Assembly (NCBI GenBank): GCA_020002185.1
Contig: CM034537.1
Coordinates: forward strand, 5,770,465-5,834,464
Source of the DNA: Paraescarpia echinospica
Taxonomy: Eukaryota; Annelida; Polychaeta; Sabellida; Siboglinidae
Direction: 5' to 3'
Length of the DNA stretch: 64,000 bases
Of the stretch, positions 53,201-64,000 are shown piece by piece (within the stretch, counting starts at the first letter, position 1; each line of letters starts with the position of its first letter). Both the position numbers and the translations under genes were made by a program. A model generated the notes under the pieces. The model worked only from the letters and a program-made list of their open reading frames with translations. It was not told the DNA's origin and did no database searches.

Positions 53201-56200
53201 GTTTGGCACTGTGTAGTTGATGATCATGGATACTGCGGATTTGTTGACACTCTGCGTTATTGAAGATCTTGGATTATAAGGATGTGTTTACGATCATGGA
53301 CACTGTGGATGTGGTGGTTGAGGATCACAAAGATTTGATTTGTTGACATTGTATGGTTGAGGAACAAGCACACTGTGGAGTTGTTTATACTTTGTGTGGT
53401 TGAAGATCATGGACATTGTTGATGTGTTCATACACTGTAATTTGATGATCAAGGATGCTGTGGATGTATTGATACTCTGTGTGGTTCAAAATCATAGACT
53501 CTATTGAGGTGTTGATACTCTGCGTGGTTTAGTATTGTGAAATCTGGAGACGTATTGATATTCTGTGTGGTTGAAGATCATGGACAGTGTAAATGTGTTG
53601 TACACTCTGTGTACTTGATGATCATGGAAATTGTGGATGTGTTGACACTGTTGACTTAGGATCATGTGATATGTTGTCACTGTGATTGAAGATCATGGAC
53701 ACTGTGTATGTGATGGTACTCTTTGTGGTGTATTATTGTGAAAACTCCAGATGTATTTATACCCTGTGTGATTGAAGATCATGGACAGTGGGGATGTGTC
53801 GATATTCTGTGGTTGATGATCAATGACGCTATGTATATATGTTAAGACTGCGTGATTCCGGAACGTGGAAACTGGGGTGGTGTTACCACTGTGAGGTTTA
53901 GAATTGTAAACACTGTAGATGTGTTGGTGTTGGACACGCTGGGTGGTTGGTGATCAATAACCCTGCTGATGTGACGAATACTGTGCGATTGATAATGGTT
54001 GAGGAACAAGCACAGTGTGGATTTGTTTTGTACTTTGTGTGGTTCAAGATCATGGACACTGTTGGTGAGTTCATATTCTGTAGTTGATGATCAAGGAAGC
54101 TGTGGATGTATTGATTCTCTGTGTGGTTGAAAATCATAGACTCCAAGGATGTGTTGATACTCTGCGTGGTTTACTATTGTGAATATTGCAGATGTATTGA
54201 TATTCTGTGTGTTTGAAGATCATGGACAGTGTGAATGTGATGGACACTCTGTGTGGTTGATGTTCATGGATAATGTGGATGTGTTGACACTGTTGACTGA
54301 GGATCATGTACATTTTGGTTGTGTTGTCACTGTGGTTGAGGATCATGGACATTATGATTGTGCTGATACTCTGTGTGGGTTCGAATTGTGAACCCTGTAG
54401 ATGTATTGATACTCTGTGAGATTGAGGATCATGAACATTGTGGATGTGTTGATAGTCTGTGTGGTTTAGTATTGTGAACAATGCAGATGTATTGCTACTC
54501 CATTTCGTTGAAGGTGATGGACACAGTTGATGTCTAGATACCCTGTGTTTGATGATCAAAGATGATGTGTTTATATTTATACTCTGTTTGGTCGAACATC
54601 ATAGACTTTATGGATGTGTTGTTACTCTGTGTGGTTAAGTATTGTGAACCCTGCATATGTATTGATACTCTTATTGGTTGAAAATCATGGACAGTGTTGT
54701 TGTGTCCATTCTCTGTTGTTGATGCGAATGCTGTGGATGTATGGACACTCTGTTGTATAAGATCGTAGACACTATGGATGAGTTAATACTCTGTCTGATT
54801 GAGGATAACGGAGATTGGCTGTCTTGACGCTGTGTAATTGATGACCAAGGTAATAGTGGATGTGTTGATTGTGTGTCAGGTTGATGATCATGGACACAGC
54901 AGATGTTATCTGCACTGTGTGATTGATAACAAAGGACACTGCTTATGTTTTGAACACTGTGTGGTTGAAGATGAAGAAAACTATGGATGTGTTAATACTC
55001 TGTCTGGTTGAGGATCGTGGAGACTGGAAGTGGTGACACTGTGTAGTTGAGGATCAAGGACATTGTTGATGTATTGGAACTCTGTCTGTTTGATGACCAA
55101 GGACAATGCGGATATGATTAACATTGTGTGATTGATGATCAAGGTCATTGCGGAGTGTAGTACACTGTGTGGTTGAAGATCAAAGATACGGTGGATGTGT
55201 TGATACCCTGTGTGCTTGATAATCTTGGACAATGTGTGGTTAATGACCAAAGGCGCTGTGAACATGTATATACTCTGAGTGGTTGATGTCCATGGATATT
55301 TTGGATGTGTGCATGAATGTCTGAGGATCATAGTGACTGGATAAACTGACACTATATGGTTGAGGAAAAAGCACACTGTGGATTTGTTTATACTCTATGT
55401 GGATGATGATTATGGACACTGTCGATATGTTGATTCTCTGTGTGGTTGACGATCAAGGACACGGCAGATGTGATGTAAACTGTGTGGTTGAGGGTCAAGG
55501 ATACTGTCGATGTGTAGGTACTCAGTGTGGGTAATCGCGAATGACACGGCGTATGTGATGTGAACACTGTGTGGTTGATGACCATGGACATTGTGGATGT
55601 GTTGAACATTGTGTGGTTGAGGATCAGGGACACTGCGGATGTGTAGGTACTCTGCGTGGTTAATGACCAAGGACACTGAGGATGTGTACGTACAATGTGT
55701 CGTTAAAACCCATGGACATTGTGGGTGTGTTTGGACACTGTGTAATTAATATTCAAGGACTCTGTGCGTGTTTACATACCGTGAGTGACTGATTACCATG
55801 GACATTGTGGATGTATTTATACTCCCTTTAGTTGAGGGACACTGTTGTTGATGACGAAGGATACTGCTGTTGTGATGTACACTGTGTGGTTGATGATCGA
55901 AGACACTGCGGAAATGTTTATACTCGGTATGGTTGAGGATAATAAACACTGTGTATGTGTTTGGCACTGTGTAGTTGATGATCATGGATACTGCGGATTT
56001 GTTGACACTCTGCGTCATTGAAGATCTTGGATTCTAAGGATGTGTTTACGATCATGGACATTGTGGATGTGGTGGTTGAGGATCGCAGAGATTGGATATG
56101 TTTACATTTTATGGTTGAGGAACTAGCACACTGTGGAGTTGTTTATTCTTTGTGTGGTTGAAGATCATGGACATTGTTGATGAGTTCATACACTGTAAGT

Positions 56201-56413
56201 TGATGATCAAGGATGCTGTGGATGTATTGATACTCTGTGTGGTTGAAAATCATAGACTCTATTGAGGTGTTGATACTCTGCGTGGTTTAGTATTGTGAAA
56301 ACTGCAGATGTATTGATATTCTGTACTTTGAAGATCATGGACAGTGTATATGTGTTGGACACTCTGTGTACTTGATGATCATGGATACTGTGGATGTGTT
56401 TGACACTCTTGAC
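47288..56413 (+). repeat. 9.13-kb higher-order repeat, unit 2
   Basis: Second full unit, 9,126 bp: short D 47,288-48,060, type I 48,061-51,421, D/A 51,422 to about 53,995, truncated type I to 56,413; anchors at 47,499, 51,628, 52,383 and 53,856. It is a mosaic. Most of 49.6-54.6 kb looks identical to unit 1, 47.3-50.48 kb shares private variants with unit 3, and about 54.98-56.02 kb resembles the type I block at 36.73-37.77 kb more than the equivalent part of unit 1. Confidence 0.9.
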
Positions 56414-59400
56414 TGAGGATCATGTACACGATGGATGTGTTGTCACTGCGGTTGAGGATCATGGACTCTGTGTACGTGTTGGTACTCTGTGTGGTGTATT
56501 ATTGTAAAAACTCCAGATGTATTTATACTCTGTGTGATTGGAGATCATGGACAGGGTGGATGTGTCGATACTCTGTGATGTGATTGATGACCAATGATGC
56601 TATGCATATGTTTAGACTGAGTGATTCCGGAACGTGGAAACTGGAGGGTGGGTGTGTTGACACTGTGTTTTAGTATGGTAAACACTGCAGATGTTTTGGT
56701 GTTGGACACGCTGTGTGGTTGATTATCAAGGACACTGTGAATTTGTTGGTACTCTGTCTGGTTTCTGATCGTTGACACTGTGAATGCAAATCACTCAATC
56801 TGGTTGATGATTAATAACACCGCGGGTGTGACCAATACTGTGCGTCTGATAATCAAGAACATTGCAGATGTGTTAGCCACTGTGGGATAGAGGACCAAGG
56901 GCACTGTGGAGTTGTTTATACTCTGTGTGGTTGAAGGTCATGGACACTGTTGATGAGTGCATACTCTGTAATTGATGATCAAGGATGCTGTGGATGTATT
57001 GATACTCTGTGTGGTTGAAAATCATAGACTCTATTGAGGTGTTGATACTCTGCGTGGTTTAGTATTGTGAAAACTGCAGATATATTGATATTCTGTGTGG
57101 TTGAAGATCATGGACAGTGTAAATGTGTTGTACACTCTGTGTACTTGATGATCATGGAAACTGTGGATGTGTTGGACACTGTTGACTGAGGATCATGTAC
57201 ACTATGGATGTGTTGTCACTGTGGTTGAGGATCATGGACTCTGTGTACATGTTCGTACTCTGTGTGGTGTATTATTGTAAAAACTCCAGATGTATTTATA
57301 CTCTGTGTGATTGGAGATCATGGACAGGGTGGATGTAGATGTATTGATACTCTGTATGGTTTAATATTGTGAATACAACATATGTATTTATATTCTCTAT
57401 GTTTGAGGATTATGGATATTATGGATGTATTAATACCCAGTCTGGTTGAGGATCATGGAGACTGGATTTGTTGAAACTGTGTAATTGAGGATCAAGGACA
57501 CTGTGAATGTGTTATTACTCTGTGTAGTTGATTATCAAGGACAATGTTGATGTGTTAATACTCTGCCTGGTTGATGATCGTGGACATTGTGGATATACTG
57601 GTTGATACTATGTGTCTTTAAGGATTATGAAGACTGGATGTGTTGACACTGTGTAGTTGAGAAACAGTGACACTGTGAATGTGTTGGTACGCTGACTGGT
57701 TGATGATCGTGGATGCTGTGGATGCATAGCACAATATCTGGTTAATGATCAATAACACTGCGGATGTTATGAATACTGTGCGAATGATGATCAAGAACAT
57801 TGCAGATATGTTGGCAACTGTGGAATAGAGGATCAAGGATGTATTTATATTCTGCGTGATTTTTTATGAAGGACATGGCAGATGTGATGAAAACTGTGTA
57901 GTTGAGGGTCAAGCACACTTCGATGTGTAGGTATTCACTGTGGTTAATCACGAAGGACACTGTGGTTATGTAGGTACTCTGTGTGGTTGATTATCGTGGA
58001 CACTATGGATGTGTGTTTAATACCCTGTCTTGTTGAGGATCATGCAGATTGGTTTTGTTGACACAGTTGATGAACATGGATATTGCGGTTGTGTTGACAA
58101 TGTGTCATTGAAGATTTTGGATACTAAGGAGGTGTTTACACTGTTTAGTTCATGTTCATGGACACTGTAGATGTGCTGGTTGAGGTTCGCAGAGATTGTA
58201 TGTGTTGACATTGTATGGTTGAGGAACAAGCACAGTGTGGAGTTGTTTATACTCTGTGTGGTTTAAGATCATGGACTCCATGGATGTGTTGATACTCTGC
58301 GTGGTTTACTATTGTGAATATTTCAGATGTATTGATATTCTGTGTGTTTGAAGATCATGGACAGTGTGAATGTGTTGGACACTCTGTGTGGTTGATGTTC
58401 ATGGATAATGTGGATGTGTTGACACTGTTGACTGAGGATCATGTACATTTTGGTTGTGCTGTCACTGTGGTTGAGGATCATGGACATTATGATTGTGTTG
58501 ATACTCTGTGTGGTTTCGAATTGTGAACCCTGTAGATGTATTGATACTCTGTGAGATTGAGGATCATGAACATTGTGGATGTGTTGATAGTCTGTGTGGT
58601 TTAGTATTGTGAACAATGCAGATGTACTGATATTCCATTTTGTTGAAGGTGATGGTCACAGTTGATGTCTAGATACCCTGTGTTTGATGATCAAAGATGA
58701 TGTGTTTATATTTATACTCTGTTTGTTCGAACATCATAGACTTTATGGATGTGTTGTTACTCTGTATGGTTAAGTATTGTGAACCCTGCATATGTATTGA
58801 TACTCTTATTGGTTGACAATCATGGACAGTGTTGTTGTGTCCATTCTCTGTTGTTGATGCGAATGCTGTGGATGTATGGACACTCTGTTGTATAAGATCG
58901 TAGACACTATGGATGAGTTAATACTCTGTCTGATTGAGGATAACGGAGAGTGGCTGTCTTGACGCTGTGTAATTGATGACCAAGGTAATAGTGGATGTGT
59001 TGATTGTGTGTCAGGTTGATGATCATGGACACAGCAGATGTTATCTGCTCTGTGTGATTGATAACAAAGGACACTGCTTATGTTTTGAACACTGTGTGGT
59101 TGAAGATGAAGAAAACTATGGATGTGTTAATACTCTGTCTGGTTGAGGATCGTGGAGACTGGAAGTGGTGACACTGTGTAGTTGAGGATCAAGGACATTG
59201 TTGATGTATTGGAACTCTGTCTGTTTGATGACCAAGGACAATGCGGATATGATTAACATTGTGTGATTGATGACCAAGGTCATTCCGGAGTGTAGTACAC
59301 TGCGCGGTTGAAGATCAAGGATACGGTGGATGTGTTGATACCCTGTGTGCTTGATAATCTTGGACAATGTGTGGTTAATGACCAAAGGCGCTGTGGACAT

Positions 59401-62400
59401 GTATATACTCTGAGTGGTTGATGTCCATGGATATTTTGGATGTGTGCATGAATGTCTGAGGATCATAGTGACTGGATGAACTGACACTATATGGTTGAGG
59501 AAAAAGCACACTGTGGATTTGTTTATACTCTATGTGGATGATGATTATGGACACTGTGGATATGTTGATTCTCTGTGTGGTTGACGATCAAGGACACGGC
59601 AGATGTGATGTAAACTGTGTGGTTGAGGGTCAAGGATACTGTCGATGTGTAGGTACTCAGTGTGGGTAATCGCGAATGAAACGGCGTATGTGATGTGAAC
59701 ACTGTGTGGTTGATGACCATGGACATTGTGGATGTGTTTGAACACTGTGTGGTTGAGGATCAGGGACACTGCGGATGTGTAGGTACTCTGAGTGGTTAAT
59801 GACCAAGGACACTGAGGATGTGTAGGTACAATGTGTCGTTAAAACCCATGGACATTGTGGGTGTGTTTGGACACTGTGTAATTAATATTCAAGGACCCTG
59901 TGCGTGTGTACATACCGTGAGTGACTGATTACCATGGACATTGTGGATGTATTTATACTCCCTTTAGTTGAGGGACACTGTTGTTGATGACGAAGGATAC
60001 TGCTGTTGTGATGTACACTGTGTGGTTGATGATCGAAGACACTGCGGAAATGTTTATACTCGGTATGGTTGAGGATAATAAACACTGTGTATGTGTTTGG
60101 CACTGTGTAGTTGATGATCATAGATACTGCGGATTTGTTGACACTCTTCGTCATTAAAGATCTTGGATTCTAAGGATGTGTTTACGATCATGGACATTGT
60201 GGATGTGGTGGTTGAGGATCGCAGAGATTGGATATGTTTACATTTGATGGTTGAGGAACTAGCACACTGTGGAGTTGTTTATTCTTTGTGTGGTTGAAGA
60301 TCATGGACATTGTTGATGAGTTCATACACTGTAAGTTGATGATCAAGGATGCTGTGGATGTATTGATACTGTGTGGTTGAAAATCATAGACTCTATTGAG
60401 GTGTTGATACTCTGCGTGGTTTAGTATTGTGAAAATTGCAGATGTATTGATATTCTGTACATTGAAGATCGTGGACAGTGTAAATGTGTTGGACACTCTG
60501 TGTACTTGATGATCATGGATACTGTGGACGTGTTGGACACTCTTGACTGAGGATCATGTACACAATGGATGTGTTGTCACTGTGGTTGAGGATCATGGAC
60601 TCTGTGTACGTGTTGGTACTCTGTGTGGTGTATTATTGTAAACACTCCAGATGTATTTATACTCTGTGTGATTGGAGATCATGGACAGGGTGGATGTGTC
60701 GATACTCTGTGGTTGATGACCTATGACGCTATGCTTATGTTTAGACTGAGTGATTCCGGAACGTGGAAACTGGAGGGTGTGTTGACACTGTGTTTTAGTA
60801 TGGTAAACACTGCAGATGTGTTGGTGTTGGACACGCTGTGTGGTTGATTATCAAGGACACTGTGAATTTGTTGGTACTCTGTCTGGTTTCTGATCGTTGA
60901 CACTGTGAATGCAAATCACTCAATCTCGTTGATGATCAATAACACCGCGGGTGTGACCAATACTGTGCGACTGATGATCAAGAACATTGCAGATGTGTTA
61001 GCCACTGTGGGATAGAGGACCAAGGGCACTGTGGAGTTGTTTATACTCTGTGTGGTTGAAGGTCATGGACACTGTTGATGAGTGCATACTCTGTAATTGA
61101 TGATCAAGGATGCTGTGGATGTACTGACACTCCGTGTGGTTCAAAATCATAGACACTTTGGATGTGTAGATACTCTGCGTGGTTTAGTATTGTGAACACG
61201 GCAGATGTATTGATATTCTGTGTGGTTGAAGATCATGGATAGTGTGAATGTGTTGGACACTCTGTGTACTTGATGATCATGGATACTGTGGATGTGTTGA
61301 CACTGTTGACTGAGGATCATGTGATATGTTGTCACTGTGATTGAGGATCATAGACACTGTGTATGTGTTGGTACTCTTTGTGGTGTATTATTGTGAAAAC
61401 TTCAGATGAATTTATACCCTGTGTGATTGAAGATCATGGACAGTGGGGATGTGTCGATATTCTGTGGTTGATGATCAATGACGCTGTGCATATGTTAAGA
61501 CTGTGTGATTCCGGAACGTGGAAACTGGGTTTAGAATTGTAAACAATGTAGATGTGTTGGTGTTGGACACGCTGGGTGGTTGGTGATCAATAACACTGCG
61601 GATGTGAGGAATCCTGTGCGATTGATGTTCAAGGACACGGCGAAAGTGATGAAAACTGTGTGGTTGATGGTCAAGGATACTGTCGATGTGAAGGTACTCG
61701 GTGTAGTTAATCACGAAGGACACTGTGTATATGTGGGTACTCTGTGTGGTTGATGACCATGTGCATTGTGGATGTATGTACAATGTGTGGTTGATGGATG
61801 CGTTAATACCCTGTCTGATTGAGGATCATGGATACTGGATGTGCTGACACGGTGTAATTGAGGATCAAGGATACTGTGGATGTGTTAGTACTCTGTGTGT
61901 TTGATGAACAAGGACACGGCGGATGTGATGAACACTGTGTGATTGATGATCAAGGACATTGCGGAAGTGTTGGACACTGTGTGGTTGAGTTTCAGAGAAA
62001 CTGTGGATGGGTAGGTACTCTGCGTGGTTAATGACCAAGGACACTGAGGATGTGTAGGTACTCTGTGTGGTTGAAACCCATGGACATTGTGGGTGTGTTT
62101 GGACAATGTGTAATTAATATTCAAGGACTCTGTGCGTGTGTACATACCGTGAGTGACTGATAACCTTGGACATTGTGGATGTATTTATACTCCCTTTAGT
62201 TGAGGGACACTGTTGTTGATGACGATGGATACTGCGGTTGTAATGTACACTGTGTGGTTGATGATCGAAGACCCTACGGAAATATTTATACTCGATATGG
62301 TTGAGGATTATAAACACTGTGTATGTGTTTGGCACTGTGTAGTTGATGATCATGGATACTGCGGATTTGTTGACACTCTGCGTTATTGAAGATCTTGGAT

Positions 62401-64000
62401 TATAAGGATGTGTTTACGATCATGGACACTGTGGATGTGGTGGTTGAGGATCACAAAGATTTGATTTGTTGACATTGTATGGTTGAGGAACAAGCACACT
62501 GTGGAGTTGTTTATACTTTGTGTGGTTGAAGATCATGGACATTGTTGATGTGTTCATACACTGTAATTTGATGATCAAGGATGCTGTGGATGTATTGATA
62601 CTCTGTGTGGTTGAAAATCATAGACTCTATTGAGGTGTTGATACTCTGCGTGGTTTAGTATTGTGAAATCTGGAGACGTATTGATATTCTGTGTGGTTGA
62701 AGATCATGGACAGTGTAAATGTGTTGTACACTCTGTGTACTTGATGATCATGGAAATTGTGGATGTGTTGACACTGTTGACTTAGGATCATGTGATATGT
62801 TGTCACTGTGATTGAAGATCATGGACACTGTGTATGTGATGGTACTCTTTGTGGTGTATTATTGTGAAAACTCCAGATGTATTTATACCCTGTGTGATTG
62901 AAGATCATGGACAGTGGGGATGTGTCGATATTCTGTGGTTGATGATCAATGACGCTATGTATATATGTTAAGACTGCGTGATTCCGGAACGTGGAAACTG
63001 GGGTGGTGTTACCACTGTGAGGTTTAGAATTGTAAACACTGTAGATGTGTTGGTGTTGGACACGCTGGGTGGTTGGTGATCAATAACCCTGCTGATGTGA
63101 CGAATACTGTGCGATTGATAATGGTTGAGGAACAAGCACAGTGTGGATTTGTTTTGTACTTTGTGTGGTTCAAGATCATGGACACTGTTGGTGAGTTCAT
63201 ATTCTGTAGTTGATGATCAAGGAAGCTGTGGATGTATTGATTCTCTGTGTGGTTGAAAATCATAGACTCCAAGGATGTGTTGATACTCTGCGTGGTTTAC
63301 TATTGTGAATATTGCAGATGTATTGATATTCTGTGTGTTTGAAGATCATGGACAGTGTGAATGTGATGGACACTCTGTGTGGTTGATGTTCATGGATAAT
63401 GTGGATGTGTTGACACTGTTGACTGAGGATCATGTACATTTTGGTTGTGTTGTCACTGTGGTTGAGGATCATGGACATTATGATTGTGCTGATACTCTGT
63501 GTGGGTTCGAATTGTGAACCCTGTAGATGTATTGATACTCTGTGAGATTGAGGATCATGAACATTGTGGATGTGTTGATAGTCTGTGTGGTTTAGTATTG
63601 TGAACAATGCAGATGTATTGCTACTCCATTTCGTTGAAGGTGATGGACACAGTTGATGTCTAGATACCCTGTGTTTGATGATCAAAGATGATGTGTTTAT
63701 ATTTATACTCTGTTTGGTCGAACATCATAGACTTTATGGATGTGTTGTTACTCTGTGTGGTTAAGTATTGTGAACCCTGCATATGTATTGATACTCTTAT
63801 TGGTTGAAAATCATGGACAGTGTTGTTGTGTCCATTCTCTGTTGTTGATGCGAATGCTGTGGATGTATGGACACTCTGTTGTATAAGATCGTAGACACTA
63901 TGGATGAGTTAATACTCTGTCTGATTGAGGATAACGGAGATTGGCTGTCTTGACGCTGTGTAATTGATGACCAAGGTAATAGTGGATGTGTTGATTGTGT
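56414..64000 (+). repeat. 9.13-kb higher-order repeat, unit 3 (cut by window end)
   Basis: About 7.6 kb of a third unit: short D 56,414-57,186, type I 57,187-60,547, D/A 60,548 to about 63,121, truncated type I to the window edge; anchors at 56,625, 60,754, 61,509 and 62,982. Unit-specific changes cluster at about 59.6-62.6 kb (AATTGCAG near 60,434, AACACTCCAG near 60,641, CAGAGAAACTG near 61,992). Either side of that it matches unit 2 very closely. Confidence 0.88.

Larger units (their letters stand above)
1..64000 (+). repeat. Satellite DNA array, ~43-bp monomer, fills the window
   Basis: Every part of the window reads as variants of one GT-rich monomer of about 43 bp (observed range about 37-44) whose recurring cores are GTTGAGGATCATGGACAC and GATGTGTTGATACTCTGTG. 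Orientation is constant; I found no inverted block and no foreign insertion. The consensus monomer has about 15 G, 15 T, 8 A and 5 C, so the plus strand is about 70% G+T. No stretch looks like unique sequence, so there is no gene-bearing interval. Open frames of 60-170 codons occur throughout, but they are made of the repeat, lack any recognisable domain and are broken in some copies of the same module. The sequence matches what is known of eukaryotic satellites with higher-order repeats; chromosomal position and species are not visible here. Confidence 0.97.

Noticed and set aside
1..64000. CRISPR array, suggested by regular spacing of short repeats
   Set aside because: There are no unique spacers; the whole period is repeat, with no leader or cas genes, and the period and scale fit satellite DNA.
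1..64000. Transposon, LTR element or retroviral remnant
   Set aside because: No terminal repeats, target-site duplications, poly(A) tail or coding remnants. Breaks in the repeat order are all explained by joins between satellite blocks.
1..64000. Telomeric repeats or rDNA
   Set aside because: No tandem TTAGGG-like runs and no stretch resembling conserved rRNA sequence.
37495..64000. A simple 18.25-kb dimeric repeat (two 9.13-kb units amplified together)
   Set aside because: About 54.98-56.02 kb fits it, but 56.6-59.6 kb matches unit 2 rather than unit 1, so a mosaic by exchange explains the data better.

Overview
The whole 64 kb window is one uninterrupted satellite (tandem-repeat) array. 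The basic unit is a GT-rich monomer of about 43 bp, always in the same orientation, repeated roughly 1,500 times. I see no gene, RNA gene, mobile element, CRISPR array or unique flanking DNA, and both window edges lie inside the array. The many short open frames, mostly on the minus strand, follow from the monomer: 43 is not a multiple of 3, so each strand passes through all three phases and meets a stop about every three monomers unless a variant removes it. The array size, layered higher-order structure and CpG-free consensus monomer suggest heterochromatin of a eukaryote, possibly one with CpG methylation. The species cannot be named from this sequence, and a centromeric or subtelomeric position is only inference.

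The array is organised in several tiers. (1) The 43-bp monomer looks like two related half-repeats of about 21-22 bp. (2) Diverged monomers are arranged in fixed order into modules. Type I blocks are about 3.43 kb (roughly 80 monomers). D/A blocks carry a highly conserved anchor monomer (TTCCGGAACGTGGAAAC) and contain A subunits of about 1.46-1.50 kb. Both block types end in a related 3' module of about 0.7 kb. I cut all blocks at the same landmark, the T of TGAGGATCATGTACAC or its equivalent. (3) From 38,163 to the window end the array is a higher-order repeat of 9,125-9,126 bp: two full units plus about 83% of a third. Each unit is short D (773 bp) + type I (3,361 bp) + D/A (about 2,573 bp) + truncated type I (about 2,418 bp).

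Layout: 1-2,080 end of a D/A block; 2,081-12,380 three tandem type I blocks; 12,381-15,729 D/A; 15,730-19,169 type I; 19,170-22,341 a D/type I hybrid; 22,342-27,551 D/A with three A subunits in tandem; 27,552-30,995 type I; 30,996-34,718 D/A; 34,719-38,162 type I; 38,163-47,287, 47,288-56,413 and 56,414-64,000 the 9.13-kb units.

The most informative feature is the record of recombination: sharp junctions between block types, a type I block carrying a short A-type tract, and a mosaic in the three 9.13-kb units in which the most similar pair of units changes along their length. This is what repeated unequal crossover and gene conversion would leave. Because some tracts look identical over about 5 kb, the copy number and mosaic also depend on the assembly being right.
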